From Flavobacteriales bacterium (lineage in GTDB: Bacteria > Bacteroidota > Bacteroidia > Flavobacteriales_D > Parvicellaceae), in contig JACJZN010000007.1 in the NCBI GenBank assembly GCA_020635565.1, forward strand, positions 434,001-498,000: DNA of 64,000 bases. Reading direction: 5' to 3'. Below are positions 8,272 to 16,359 of the stretch, in pieces; position 1 is the stretch's first letter, and each line of letters starts with the position of its first letter. A model generated the notes under the pieces. The model saw only the letters and a list, made by a program, of their open reading frames with translations, was not told where the DNA came from and did no database searches. The position numbers were made by a program, and so were the translations under genes.

Positions 8272-9657
8272 GTGAACTTTAAGAGTGACGATATTATATG
8301 TGCGATCTCTTCTCCTCCAGGAGTTGGAGCAATTGCATTAATCAGGCTGAGTGGAAAAGGTAGTATTGAACTAGCGAACCATGTTTTTTCTAAAGATATT
8401 TTAAATGCAACTCCTTATCAGGCTGTTTATGGGACCATTCAAAAAGATAATAGTCCGTTAGATGAGGTTATTCTAACCATTTTTAGAAATCCACATTCAT
8501 TTACCGGTGAAGACATTGTCGAGATCGCTTGTCATGGGTCTGCTTTTATTCAGAAAGAGCTGCTGAATTTATTGGTTGAATCCGGAGCAAGAATTGCTGA
8601 ACCAGGTGAATTTTCAAAGCGTGCTTTTTACAATGGTAAGATGGATCTTAGCCAGACAGAGGCAATTGCGGATCTGATCCATGCAGAGAGTGAAGGAGCT
8701 CATCGATTGGCGATGACCCAGATGAAGGGAGCATTTGGAAAGGAACTGACGATCTTGCGTGAAGAATTAATCAAGTTCGCTGCACTTGTTGAACTAGAAT
8801 TGGATTTTGCAGAGGAAGATGTTGAATTTGCTGATCGAAGTGAATTGATAGAATTAGTCACAAGGGTATTGACTAGAGTGAATGACTTAAAACAATCTTT
8901 CAAGACTGGATCTGTCATTAAAGATGGGGTGAGTGTAGCTATTGTTGGTAAGCCCAATGCAGGTAAGTCTTCATGGATCAATGCTTTGACTAAAGATGAT
9001 GTGGCGATTGTAAGCGATATAGCAGGGACAACCAGAGATAAAATAGAAGTGCCAATATTCTTGAGTGGAATCAAATTCAGATTGACAGATACAGCTGGCC
9101 TAAGAGAAACGGATGATGTTATCGAAGGAATAGGGGTTGAGAGGGCAAAGGATGTTATAGCAAAAGCAAATATCGTTTTGTTGGTGATGGATATTCATGA
9201 AATTAGAGAGGAGACATTCGATGAAGAGTTGAGATTCATTCGTTCATTGAATGATACTGCTCCGATGATCACCTTAGCTAATAAGGCAGATACATGGACA
9301 TTAGGTTGGTCTGCATTTGGTCATGAGTATGGTCATATCGCTGATCTATATCCGGTTTCCTCAAAAAATGACGAAGATGTAAAATGGTTAATTAATAAGT
9401 TAGTTGATCAATTTGGTTCATTAAATCAATATCAATCAGGTGATCTTATTGTTACCAATGCTAGACATTATGAAGCGTTGAGAGAAGCCTCTGAAGCTTT
9501 GCAAAAGGCAAAGGATGGTCTCGAGAATCAAGTGTCAGGAGACTTTGTAGCGATGGATATCCGCCAAGGTATTCATCATTTGGGTAGCATTACTGGAGAG
9601 ATCACATCAGATAATCTCCTTGGACATATTTTTCTGAATTTCTGTATTGGAAAGTAA
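8272..9657 (+). CDS. mnmE: tRNA modification GTPase MnmE
   Basis: MnmE works with MnmG to install cmnm5/nm5 groups at U34 of tRNAs. The 461 aa have the N-terminal tetrahydrofolate-binding domain (SDDIICAISSPPGVGAIALIRLSG), the helical domain, an inserted G domain (GKPNAGKSS, DIAGTTRDKIEV, DTAGLRE, NKAD) and the conserved C-terminal end FCIGK with the functional cysteine. I place the start at the GTG at 8272, because homologues begin just before the DDIICAI segment. The frame is open for 30 more codons to an ATG at 8182, which would add an atypical N-terminus. The last 15 bp, including the stop codon, form the left repeat of an integrated element; the protein remains intact. Confidence 0.95.
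   Translation: MNFKSDDIICAISSPPGVGAIALIRLSGKGSIELANHVFSKDILNATPYQAVYGTIQKDNSPLDEVILTIFRNPHSFTGEDIVEIACHGSAFIQKELLNLLVESGARIAEPGEFSKRAFYNGKMDLSQTEAIADLIHAESEGAHRLAMTQMKGAFGKELTILREELIKFAALVELELDFAEEDVEFADRSELIELVTRVLTRVNDLKQSFKTGSVIKDGVSVAIVGKPNAGKSSWINALTKDDVAIVSDIAGTTRDKIEVPIFLSGIKFRLTDTAGLRETDDVIEGIGVERAKDVIAKANIVLLVMDIHEIREETFDEELRFIRSLNDTAPMITLANKADTWTLGWSAFGHEYGHIADLYPVSSKNDEDVKWLINKLVDQFGSLNQYQSGDLIVTNARHYEALREASEALQKAKDGLENQVSGDFVAMDIRQGIHHLGSITGEITSDNLLGHIFLNFCIGK
9643..9657 (+). repeat. attL-type direct repeat at mnmE 3' end
   Basis: TGTATTGGAAAGTAA, identical to 17098-17112. It includes the mnmE stop codon TAA, so insertion restores the gene end. Confidence 0.88.
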
Positions 9658-9701
9658 CCACTACAAAACAACCAAACACAAAACAAATATAAAACCCATT
9701 T

Positions 9702-9726
9702 AAAGCCCTGAAATAAGGGCTTTTTT
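9702..9726 (+). terminator. Rho-independent terminator inside the left end of the element
   Basis: AAAGCCCT, a 5-nt loop, AAGGGCTTT, then a T run. It lies 45 bp after the mnmE stop and inside the element, so it now terminates mnmE and insulates the element from read-through. Confidence 0.8.
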
Positions 9727-9772
9727 ATTGTTGCAAAGTTATTATTTATTTTGTGATGTTATACGTTTATTC

Positions 9773-9819
9773 GGTACAAATTTGTACCTTTGTTGTACCG
9801 TTTGCAGATGAGGTACAAA
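9773..9819. promoter_or_regulatory. GGTACAAA palindrome and half-sites (operator or recombination arm sites)
   Basis: A perfect 16-bp palindrome GGTACAAATTTGTACC spans 9773-9788. A TTGTACC half-site follows at 9793-9799 and GGTACAAA at 9812-9819. Related TTTGTACC/TGTACC half-sites recur near the other end (17040-17056). Sites of this kind at both ends suit integrase/excisionase arm-type binding or a repressor. They lie in the 236-bp gene-free stretch between mnmE and the first element gene. Confidence 0.5.
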
Positions 9820-9843
9820 AATAGAGGGTTTTACCCTTTTTGT

Positions 9844-9863
9844 TTTGCACTTATTTGCACTTA
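9844..9863 (+). repeat. Tandem 10-bp repeat TTTGCACTTA x2
   Basis: Two perfect adjacent copies, 9844-9853 and 9854-9863, lie 30 bp upstream of the first element gene. A one-helical-turn period is compatible with protein binding. Confidence 0.45.
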
Positions 9864-9893
9864 AATAAACGTAAAGACATTAAAAGCTATTAA

Positions 9894-10445
9894 ATGAGTT
9901 CAAATATTAAGGTACAAAGAGTTTGTCAGCATTGCGGAGCGGAATTTATAGCCCGTACCACAGTAACAAAGTACTGTTCCCACAGGTGCGGAAGTGCAGC
10001 AAATAAGGCATTGAAACGAGCCGAAAAGGTGCAAAAGTCAAACACCGAAACCAAACAGATAAAAACCAAACCTATTGAGGAACTGAAAGCAAAAGAGTTT
10101 TTAACTGTTCGTGAAGTAGCCCAATTATTGAACTGTTCAGTACGTTCAGCATATTACTACATAGAAAACGGTACAATTTCAGCCGTGAATTTAGGGCAAA
10201 GGATTACACGGGTTAAGCGTTCCGAAATAGATAAACTATTTGAGCAACCACAACCGGAACAACCCAAACCCGAAACAAAGCAATTTGATATTACCGACTG
10301 TTACACCATTAACGAAGTATTGGAAAAGTATAGCATATCGGAAACAGCCTTGCAAAACCTCATTAAACGGGAAAGCATACCCAAAATAAAAAAGGGTTGG
10401 TATGCTTATGTACCAAAACCGATAATTGATAAATATTTGAGTTGA
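9894..10445 (+). CDS. Zinc-ribbon plus helix-turn-helix DNA-binding protein
   Basis: The first gene of the element, 183 aa. Residues 10-35 contain two CxxC-type pairs (CQHCGAEF and CSHRCGS) typical of a small zinc ribbon. Residues about 62-105 form a MerR/excisionase-type HTH_17 (FLTVREVAQLLNCSVRSAYYYIENG). After a proline/glutamine-rich linker, a second HTH-like segment appears (YTINEVLEKYSISETALQNLIKR). The most likely role is excisionase/recombination directionality factor or element regulator. It lies directly upstream of the integrase gene, 63 bp apart. The upstream region holds the palindromes this protein could bind. No enzymatic motif is seen. Confidence 0.8.
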   Translation: MSSNIKVQRVCQHCGAEFIARTTVTKYCSHRCGSAANKALKRAEKVQKSNTETKQIKTKPIEELKAKEFLTVREVAQLLNCSVRSAYYYIENGTISAVNLGQRITRVKRSEIDKLFEQPQPEQPKPETKQFDITDCYTINEVLEKYSISETALQNLIKRESIPKIKKGWYAYVPKPIIDKYLS

Positions 10446-10479
10446 GCAAAAAATAAAGTTTGTTCAGAGAGTACCAAAA

Positions 10480-10493
10480 GTAACTTTAGTAAC
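10480..10493 (+). repeat. GTAACTTTAGTAAC repeat upstream of the integrase
   Basis: Two GTAAC blocks spaced by TTTA, 15 bp before the integrase ATG. The same 9-bp unit occurs three times at 14896-14918 and, inverted, at 16002-16024. Confidence 0.45.
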
Positions 10494-10508
10494 TAAGCAT
10501 AAAGGACA

Positions 10509-11666
10509 ATGACAACAAAAGTAACATTAAGACAAAAGAAAATAAGCAAGGGACGGCAAAGCCTGTATTTAGATTTTTACCCGGCTATACCACACCCCGA
10601 AACAGGCGAACCCACACGAAGGGAATTTTTAGGGCTTTACATTTTTGAGAAACCGAAAACACCCATTGACAAACAGCACAATACTGAAACCTTGCAAATA
10701 GGCGAAAGCATACGCCAAAAACGGGAAAACTTTTTGAATAAACCTGAAATTTACAGCGAATACGAAAAAGAGCAGTTACGCAAAAAGGAAAAGGGCGAAC
10801 AATGTTTTATTGAATATTTCAGAAAGTTGGCGAACAAACGTAAAGCAAGTAACCACGATAATTGGGTTTCAGCACTCAATTACATTGAAGCGTTTACCAA
10901 CGGCAAATTGAAGTTTGCAGACCTCAACGAAAAGTTTTTAGAGGACTTCAAAGAATACCTACTAAGTACCAAAAGTAAAAAGAGCGACAAAACAACCCTT
11001 TCACAAAATTCAGCCGTTTCGTACTTCAATAAGGTAAAAGCTGCATTGAAACAAGCCTATAAAGACGGCATACTACAAACCGACCTGAACGCCAAAATAA
11101 GCCCAATTAAGGCAGCCGAAACAAGACGGGAATACTTGACTATTGAAGAACTGAACAAACTTGTAAAAACCCCGTGCAACAATGATTTGTTGAAACGTGC
11201 AGCCCTATTTTCAGCACTTACAGGGTTGAGGTTTTCAGATATTCAAAAAATGACTTGGAGCGAACTGGAATACATAAACGGGCAAGGGTATTTCCTGAAC
11301 TTCAACCAAAAGAAAACCAAAGGCGTTGAGGTATTGCCCATTTCAGAACAAGCGTACAGCTTTACAGAGGGTACAGAAAACCCAAAGGATATGCCACAGG
11401 ATAAACCCGTATTTGAGGGGCTTAAATATTCAGCATACCATAACAAACACCTATTTCAATGGATTGGAGCAGCAGGAATAACAAAGGATATTACCTTTCA
11501 TTGTTTCAGACATACGTTTGCCACCTTACAACTGTTTAACGGTACAGACATTTACACCGTTTCAAAAATGTTAGGACATAAAGACCTGAAAACAACGCAG
11601 GTTTACGCCAAAATAGTTGATGAAGCCAAACGAACAGCAGCCAATAAAATAAAACTGGATATGTAA
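10509..11666 (+). CDS. Tyrosine recombinase (integrase) of the mnmE element
   Basis: A site-specific integrase, 385 aa. An N-terminal arm-binding-like domain (residues 1-95) is followed by a SAM-like core-binding domain (about 97-200, with an FIEYFRKLANKRK start). The catalytic domain has the full set of residues: Arg241 in LTGLRFSD, His331 and Arg334 in HCFRHTFA, His357 in MLGHKDL and Tyr366 in TTQVYAKI. This is the form usual for Bacteroidota integrative elements. It should catalyse insertion at the 15-bp core in the mnmE 3' end. It is followed within 22 bp by an unknown gene, suggesting co-transcription. Confidence 0.93.
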   Translation: MTTKVTLRQKKISKGRQSLYLDFYPAIPHPETGEPTRREFLGLYIFEKPKTPIDKQHNTETLQIGESIRQKRENFLNKPEIYSEYEKEQLRKKEKGEQCFIEYFRKLANKRKASNHDNWVSALNYIEAFTNGKLKFADLNEKFLEDFKEYLLSTKSKKSDKTTLSQNSAVSYFNKVKAALKQAYKDGILQTDLNAKISPIKAAETRREYLTIEELNKLVKTPCNNDLLKRAALFSALTGLRFSDIQKMTWSELEYINGQGYFLNFNQKKTKGVEVLPISEQAYSFTEGTENPKDMPQDKPVFEGLKYSAYHNKHLFQWIGAAGITKDITFHCFRHTFATLQLFNGTDIYTVSKMLGHKDLKTTQVYAKIVDEAKRTAANKIKLDM

Positions 11667-11688
11667 CCACTTAAAGCATAAAAGACGA

Positions 11689-12597
11689 ATGAATACTTCA
11701 AAAGGTTGGTACAATACCGTACTGCAAATAAATAATGAACTTGAAAGCCGAGCCAAAAGCGACCATAAACACCCGTTGGACTTGCTTTTAATGGAGCAGA
11801 CAAATACACTTATTCAACTGTTTAATGATTGTGAGTTTGTAGGTTTCTCGAAAACAGACCCCGAAGCTGAAACGATTGTTTCAAATGCTTTGGTAAACGT
11901 TCAAAATTCACTTTCAGACAAAATGGACTTTGTACCCGAAAACCCTTTTTTCAATTTGTATTTGGGCTTACTCTATTTAGAAAAGGTTTTGCAGCTTATA
12001 AAACAGGAATATGAAAGCAACCTAAATACAACCCTCGAACACCTTGAAAGTATTATCTACAATAGTAATGACTATCAAAATTTAGTTGAAGTTTCCCGAA
12101 GCATAGGGCGTAGAATAATTAACGAACAACAGCACCCCGAATTTGGAAAGTTAAAACAGCATATTGCCGAACAGCTTGAATACATAGAACGAACTAATAG
12201 GACTGAAAAAACCTTACCACCTCAACAAACCGAAAAGCCAAAGCCTGAACAGGAAACCCCAAAAACATTTGACGAACTCTTTCACAATATTGAGTTGGTG
12301 CAACCGTCTATTGATATTTTAAAGGAAATTGAACCACCTTTAATTGATACCGATTACAATTACATAGGGAGGTTGAAAGGTATTATTTGCGTATGGATTG
12401 ATGAACTACAAAGGCAGGGTATTGTAAAACATTATTCAGACAGAAAAATATTTGCTTCATTGATACCACAAAAAATAAAGCGGTTTTCTATTGATGAAAG
12501 TATGTTTGGCAAATACCAAAGCAAAGCCGAAAACAATTACAGAACAGATATTAAAACAAAGGTTTCCAAAATTAAACTTTCCCAAAATTCCCAATAA
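11689..12597 (+). CDS. Hypothetical element protein, 302 aa
   Basis: I do not recognise the family with confidence. The sequence is predicted mostly helical. It has a Pro/Gln/Glu/Lys-rich linker at about 177-200 (LPPQQTEKPKPEQETPK) that divides an N-terminal helical part from a C-terminal domain with GRLKGIICVWIDELQRQGIVKHYSDRK. The last segment resembles DNA-associated regulators found beside integrases in Bacteroidota elements, but that is a weak impression. No signal peptide, membrane segment or catalytic motif is visible. It follows the integrase by 22 bp. Confidence 0.7.
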   Translation: MNTSKGWYNTVLQINNELESRAKSDHKHPLDLLLMEQTNTLIQLFNDCEFVGFSKTDPEAETIVSNALVNVQNSLSDKMDFVPENPFFNLYLGLLYLEKVLQLIKQEYESNLNTTLEHLESIIYNSNDYQNLVEVSRSIGRRIINEQQHPEFGKLKQHIAEQLEYIERTNRTEKTLPPQQTEKPKPEQETPKTFDELFHNIELVQPSIDILKEIEPPLIDTDYNYIGRLKGIICVWIDELQRQGIVKHYSDRKIFASLIPQKIKRFSIDESMFGKYQSKAENNYRTDIKTKVSKIKLSQNSQ

Positions 12598-12657
12598 GGA
12601 AAACAGGGAAAATTGAGCCTATTAATACCAGTTTGTTTGTATCAAAATTTATTTGAT

Positions 12658-13017
12658 ATGGACAAAACAGTATTTATTTCTTTACCGATTGAGGACTTAC
12701 AAACGGTAATTATTGATTGCGTTAATTCCTGTTTAAAGAACAATACACAGGAAAGCAAAACACCCACCGAACAGCCTGAACAACTCTTAACCGTTCAGGA
12801 AGCTGCACAATTTCTAAACCTTACAGTACCTACCATTTACAGCAAGGTTAGTAAAGGCGAATTGCCAGTAATGAAACGGAGTAAACGCCTGTACTTTTCA
12901 AGTACCGAACTTATGGAGTACATTAAAGAGGGGCGTAAAAAGTCGAACGCTGAAATTGAGCAGGAAGCCAAAGCGTATTTGTTGAACAATAAAAAAGGGC
13001 TGAACAATGGAAAGTAA
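12658..13017 (+). CDS. Excisionase-like HTH protein
   Basis: A 119-aa protein whose C-terminal half is a classic HTH_17/excisionase domain: LLTVQEAAQFLNLTVPTIYSKVSKGELPVMKRSKRLYFSSTELMEYI. The N-terminal segment is short and helical. The frame opens earlier at a TTG (12613), but the ATG at 12658 (MDKTVF) is the better start. The stop codon overlaps the next gene's start by 11 bp, so translation is probably coupled. Expected roles are excision of the element or control of replication genes immediately downstream. Confidence 0.82.
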   Translation: MDKTVFISLPIEDLQTVIIDCVNSCLKNNTQESKTPTEQPEQLLTVQEAAQFLNLTVPTIYSKVSKGELPVMKRSKRLYFSSTELMEYIKEGRKKSNAEIEQEAKAYLLNNKKGLNNGK

Positions 13018-13324
13018 CCAACTGAACAGCCCTATAGTCTTTTCGCATAAAGGACAAGGCAAAAGTACGCATTTTCAGGCACAAATGAAAAGGGTATTTG
13101 CAGCCCTTTACAGGCAGCCCAAAACTATGTTAATGGTTTCTATTGAAACAGGCATTTTAAGGGCTAATATTTGCCGTTACGTTGCTGAATGGGAAAAAGA
13201 AAACCGTATTTGTATAGTACGGAAAGGCATTTGCCCAATTTCAAAACACCGTGCAGGGTTTTATACCACCAACCCCGAATTATTCCCAGCTATTGTTGAA
13301 CATTCAAATACTGTTAAGCTATGA
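13007..13324 (+). CDS. Small winged-HTH-like protein
   Basis: A 105-aa protein between the excisionase-like gene and the helicase gene, overlapping the former by 11 bp and the latter by 4 bp (ATGA). The middle part (FAALYRQPKTMLMVSIETGILRANICRYVAEWEKENRICIVRKG) reads like a winged HTH with recognition helix and wing. This layout is common for a small protein in element replication operons. The function is otherwise unknown; it may regulate replication or act as a replication accessory DNA-binding protein. Confidence 0.72.
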   Translation: MESNQLNSPIVFSHKGQGKSTHFQAQMKRVFAALYRQPKTMLMVSIETGILRANICRYVAEWEKENRICIVRKGICPISKHRAGFYTTNPELFPAIVEHSNTVKL

Positions 13325-14868
13325 AACTAAACCCCGTATTTGATGACCTCAACAACCCGGCTACTATCTTAAACCACATTGAGGATCTAAAAAGCAAAAG
13401 CGAAGCGACCCCACACGCTGAAATATTAAACCAACTTATTGAACAGTTTGAGCCGTTGGACTTTGAAGCATTGGCTTTTCCACAAGTTGAAAAACTAAGG
13501 GAAAAACTGGAGCAACTACCAACCGAAAGCGAACAGGCTAAGGATATACGAAAGCAGTTAGATAAAATCAAAGTCAATACGAAGCATTACCGTATTTTAT
13601 CAATTAAGAATGTTTCAAAAACAGCGACAAAAAACCGTTGGGGCTTATGCAAAAACCACGATTTTATTTACCTGTACAACGGCACGTTTTGGGCTGAAAT
13701 AGACAAAGACGAATTTCAAAAGTTTTTAGGTGAAGCAGCCGAAAAAATGGGCGTTCGTTGGGATAATGCACAGGATTACCAATTTAGGGAACAACTATTT
13801 AAACAGTTCCTTGCAACGGAATATTTGAGCAACCCACCGGGCAATAAAGATACGGTACTGATTAACCTACAAAACGGAACTTTTGAAATAAGCCCACAGG
13901 GTACGAAATTAAGACCGTTTGACCGTTCGGACTTCATTACCTACCAATTACCATTTGAATACAACCCACAGGCAAAAGCACCATTATTTGAAGCGTATTT
14001 AAACAAGGTATTGCCCGACCCTGAACGCCAAAGGGTATTAGCTGAATATTTTGGCTTTGTATTCATTAAGCACGGGAGCAATGCACTAAAAGAGGAAAAA
14101 GCCTTAATACTTTACGGTACTGGAGCAAATGGGAAAAGCGTATTTTTTGAAGTTGTAAACGCCTTATTGGGTACTGATAATGTTAGCAGTTATTCATTAC
14201 AGAGCCTTACAAATGATAACGGTTATTTTCGGGCGAAGTTGGCTAATAAGTTGGTAAACTATGCAAGTGAAATAAACGGCAATTTGGAAGCCTCAATATT
14301 CAAACAATTGGTTTCAGGCGAACCCGTTGAAGCCCGTTTACCTTATGGGCAACCATTCATTTTGAAGCAGTACGCAAAACTAATTTTCAATTGCAATGAA
14401 TTACCCAAAGACGTTGAACATACAAACGCCTATTTCAGACGGTTTTTAATTATTCCCTTTGATGTTACTATACCACCACAGGAACAGGATAAAAACCTAC
14501 ATACAAAGATTATTGAAAAGGAACTTTCAGGCGTATTCAATTGGGTATTGCAAGGGCTTAACAGGTTACTGGAGCAAAAGAAGTTTTCAGATTGTGAAGC
14601 AGCCCAACAAGCCGTTGAACAATACAAAATTGAAAGTAACAGCGTACAGATGTTTTTGAATGAAAACGAATACAAAGGCAGTTTAACCAATTACAAGTTA
14701 ATAAAAGACCTGTACCCGGAATATAGAGCCTTTTGTATTGATGACGGAATGACACCTTTTAAAAAGACCAATTTCATAAAACAGTTACGGGCTTTGAGTT
14801 TGGTTGTAGATAGGGTTTCACAAAACCAATTGGCGGTATTTATTGAAGCACCGGGACTAAGTTTTTAA
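13321..14868 (+). CDS. P4/D5-type SF3 DNA helicase (primase C-terminal-like)
   Basis: The 515-aa protein belongs to the phage/plasmid primase-helicase group. The N-terminal third is helical. The C-terminal part holds an SF3-type AAA+ ATPase, with Walker A in LILYGTGANGKSVFF near residues 262-275, a B-like region with LANKLVNYASEI, and a sensor region with KLIFNCNELP followed by FRRFLIIPF. The start overlaps the previous stop by 4 bp. A primase active site is not obvious here, and the next gene supplies zinc-finger and Toprim-like parts. Together they likely drive element replication after excision, like satellite P4 alpha protein split in two. Confidence 0.88.
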   Translation: MKLNPVFDDLNNPATILNHIEDLKSKSEATPHAEILNQLIEQFEPLDFEALAFPQVEKLREKLEQLPTESEQAKDIRKQLDKIKVNTKHYRILSIKNVSKTATKNRWGLCKNHDFIYLYNGTFWAEIDKDEFQKFLGEAAEKMGVRWDNAQDYQFREQLFKQFLATEYLSNPPGNKDTVLINLQNGTFEISPQGTKLRPFDRSDFITYQLPFEYNPQAKAPLFEAYLNKVLPDPERQRVLAEYFGFVFIKHGSNALKEEKALILYGTGANGKSVFFEVVNALLGTDNVSSYSLQSLTNDNGYFRAKLANKLVNYASEINGNLEASIFKQLVSGEPVEARLPYGQPFILKQYAKLIFNCNELPKDVEHTNAYFRRFLIIPFDVTIPPQEQDKNLHTKIIEKELSGVFNWVLQGLNRLLEQKKFSDCEAAQQAVEQYKIESNSVQMFLNENEYKGSLTNYKLIKDLYPEYRAFCIDDGMTPFKKTNFIKQLRALSLVVDRVSQNQLAVFIEAPGLSF

Positions 14869-14891
14869 CGCAAATAAAAAAGGTTTTTTCA

Positions 14892-16340
14892 ATGAGTAAC
14901 TTTAATAACTTTAGTAACCAACCCCACCGATACAGTTTAGAAAAAGGCAGTAAAAAGCACCATTGCCCCGACTGTAATAAAAAGACGTTTGTACTGTACA
15001 TTGATACAGAAACAGGCGACTATTTACCCGAACAGTACGGACGTTGCGACCGTGAAAGTAATTGTTCGTACCACCTCAACCCGTATTTGAACGGGTACGC
15101 AAAAGCAATTTGGGAACAGGAACAGGGCAACCGTTCGGAATTACCGAACAACTGGAAACCACAGCGAAAAAAGGCAATGCCACAGCCCACACCTGAACCC
15201 GTATTTTTTGACTTTGATACATTCAAACAAACATTAGAGCCTGAACGCTATGAAAAGAACACGTTTATACAGAACCTATTTTACAGGGTACAATTTCCCT
15301 TTGAAGTTGATGAGGTTACAAAGGTTATTCAGTTGTACCGATTGGGGACGGTTGCAAATGGTTACAGAGCAGGGGCAAATACTTTTCCTTTTATTGATAT
15401 AAAGGGCAATGTAAGAGCCGTTCAGGTAAAACAGTTTGACGAACAGAACCACACCACAGGCACGGACTTTTTACACTCAATAATTGAAAAGCACCACACC
15501 CGAAACAATAAGCCGTTGCCCGAATGGTTGGAAGCATACACGAAACAGGATAAACGAATTTCCTGTTTATTTGGCGAACACCTTTTAAGCAAGTACCACA
15601 GCAACCCCGTTGCATTAGTTGAAGCACCAAAAACAGCCGTTTACGGTACGTTGTATTTTGGTTTGCCCGAAACACCTGAAAGCCTTATTTGGTTGGCAGT
15701 TTATAACAAAAGCAGTTTTTCATTTGATAAACTGAAAGTATTGCAGGAGCGTTTTGTGTATGTATTTCCCGATCTTTCAAAAGACGGTAACACCTTCAAA
15801 GAATGGGAAACCAAAGCCAAAGAATACGAAAGCCGTTTACCCGGAACACGTTTTATATTTTCGGACTTACTGGAGCAGTTAGCACCTGAACGGGACAAAA
15901 GCGAAGGTAACGACCTTGCAGACTATTTAATAAAACAGGATTGGCGACTATTCAGGAAACGGAATATTCAGGAACAACCACCACAGCCCGAACCTGAAAA
16001 AGTTACTAAAGTTACTAAAGTTACCCCCCAACAAAACATTATTTTTTCACACGTTGAACCATTGCCAAAAGTTGAGGTATTCAAAACTGTACGAATTGAA
16101 CAACCTATAAAGGTACAGCCCCAAAACTGGAGCAATGATATTGCAGAACTGGAAAACTACTTTTCAAGTATTGAACTACCAACCCAACCCGTAAAGCTAA
16201 ACAAATGCAGCACAATAAAGGATTGTTCCCTATTCATTGAAAGCCACTTTGCCACCGTGAAAGGAAATAACGGAAACAGAACCTTTTTACCATACCTGAA
16301 CCGATTACAGGAATTGAAACAAATACTAACTATTCCCTAA
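14892..16340 (+). CDS. Zinc-finger/Toprim-like (DUF6371-type) replication protein
   Basis: A 482-aa protein. The N-terminus has a primase-like zinc motif (CPDCNKKTF at about 18-26 and CDRESNCSYH at about 53-62). The middle has features of a Toprim-like core: the segment PVALVEAPKTAVYG contains the expected Glu, and VYVFPDLSKDG the expected acidic cluster. The C-terminal part from about 340 is a low-complexity Pro/Glu/Lys linker with KVTKVTKVT, then a small domain. Known relatives sit beside SF3 helicases in Bacteroidota elements, so primase activity in trans with the upstream helicase is likely but inferred. Repeated GTAAC blocks lie at its start and in the linker. Confidence 0.78.
   Translation: MSNFNNFSNQPHRYSLEKGSKKHHCPDCNKKTFVLYIDTETGDYLPEQYGRCDRESNCSYHLNPYLNGYAKAIWEQEQGNRSELPNNWKPQRKKAMPQPTPEPVFFDFDTFKQTLEPERYEKNTFIQNLFYRVQFPFEVDEVTKVIQLYRLGTVANGYRAGANTFPFIDIKGNVRAVQVKQFDEQNHTTGTDFLHSIIEKHHTRNNKPLPEWLEAYTKQDKRISCLFGEHLLSKYHSNPVALVEAPKTAVYGTLYFGLPETPESLIWLAVYNKSSFSFDKLKVLQERFVYVFPDLSKDGNTFKEWETKAKEYESRLPGTRFIFSDLLEQLAPERDKSEGNDLADYLIKQDWRLFRKRNIQEQPPQPEPEKVTKVTKVTPQQNIIFSHVEPLPKVEVFKTVRIEQPIKVQPQNWSNDIAELENYFSSIELPTQPVKLNKCSTIKDCSLFIESHFATVKGNNGNRTFLPYLNRLQELKQILTIP
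14896..14918 (+). repeat. Iteron-like GTAAC-TTTA repeats, left copy
   Basis: The pattern GTAAC-TTTA-ATAAC-TTTA-GTAAC has a 9-bp period and lies at the start of the Toprim-like gene. It is the near-perfect reverse complement of 16002-16024, differing at one base. Confidence 0.5.
16002..16024 (-). repeat. Iteron-like GTAAC-TTTA repeats, inverted right copy
   Basis: GTTAC-TAAA-GTTAC-TAAA-GTTAC on the plus strand, the inverse of 14896-14918. It encodes the KVTKVTKVT stretch of the Toprim-like protein. Confidence 0.5.
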
Positions 16341-16359
16341 TTATTTAGGTTATTCTCCT

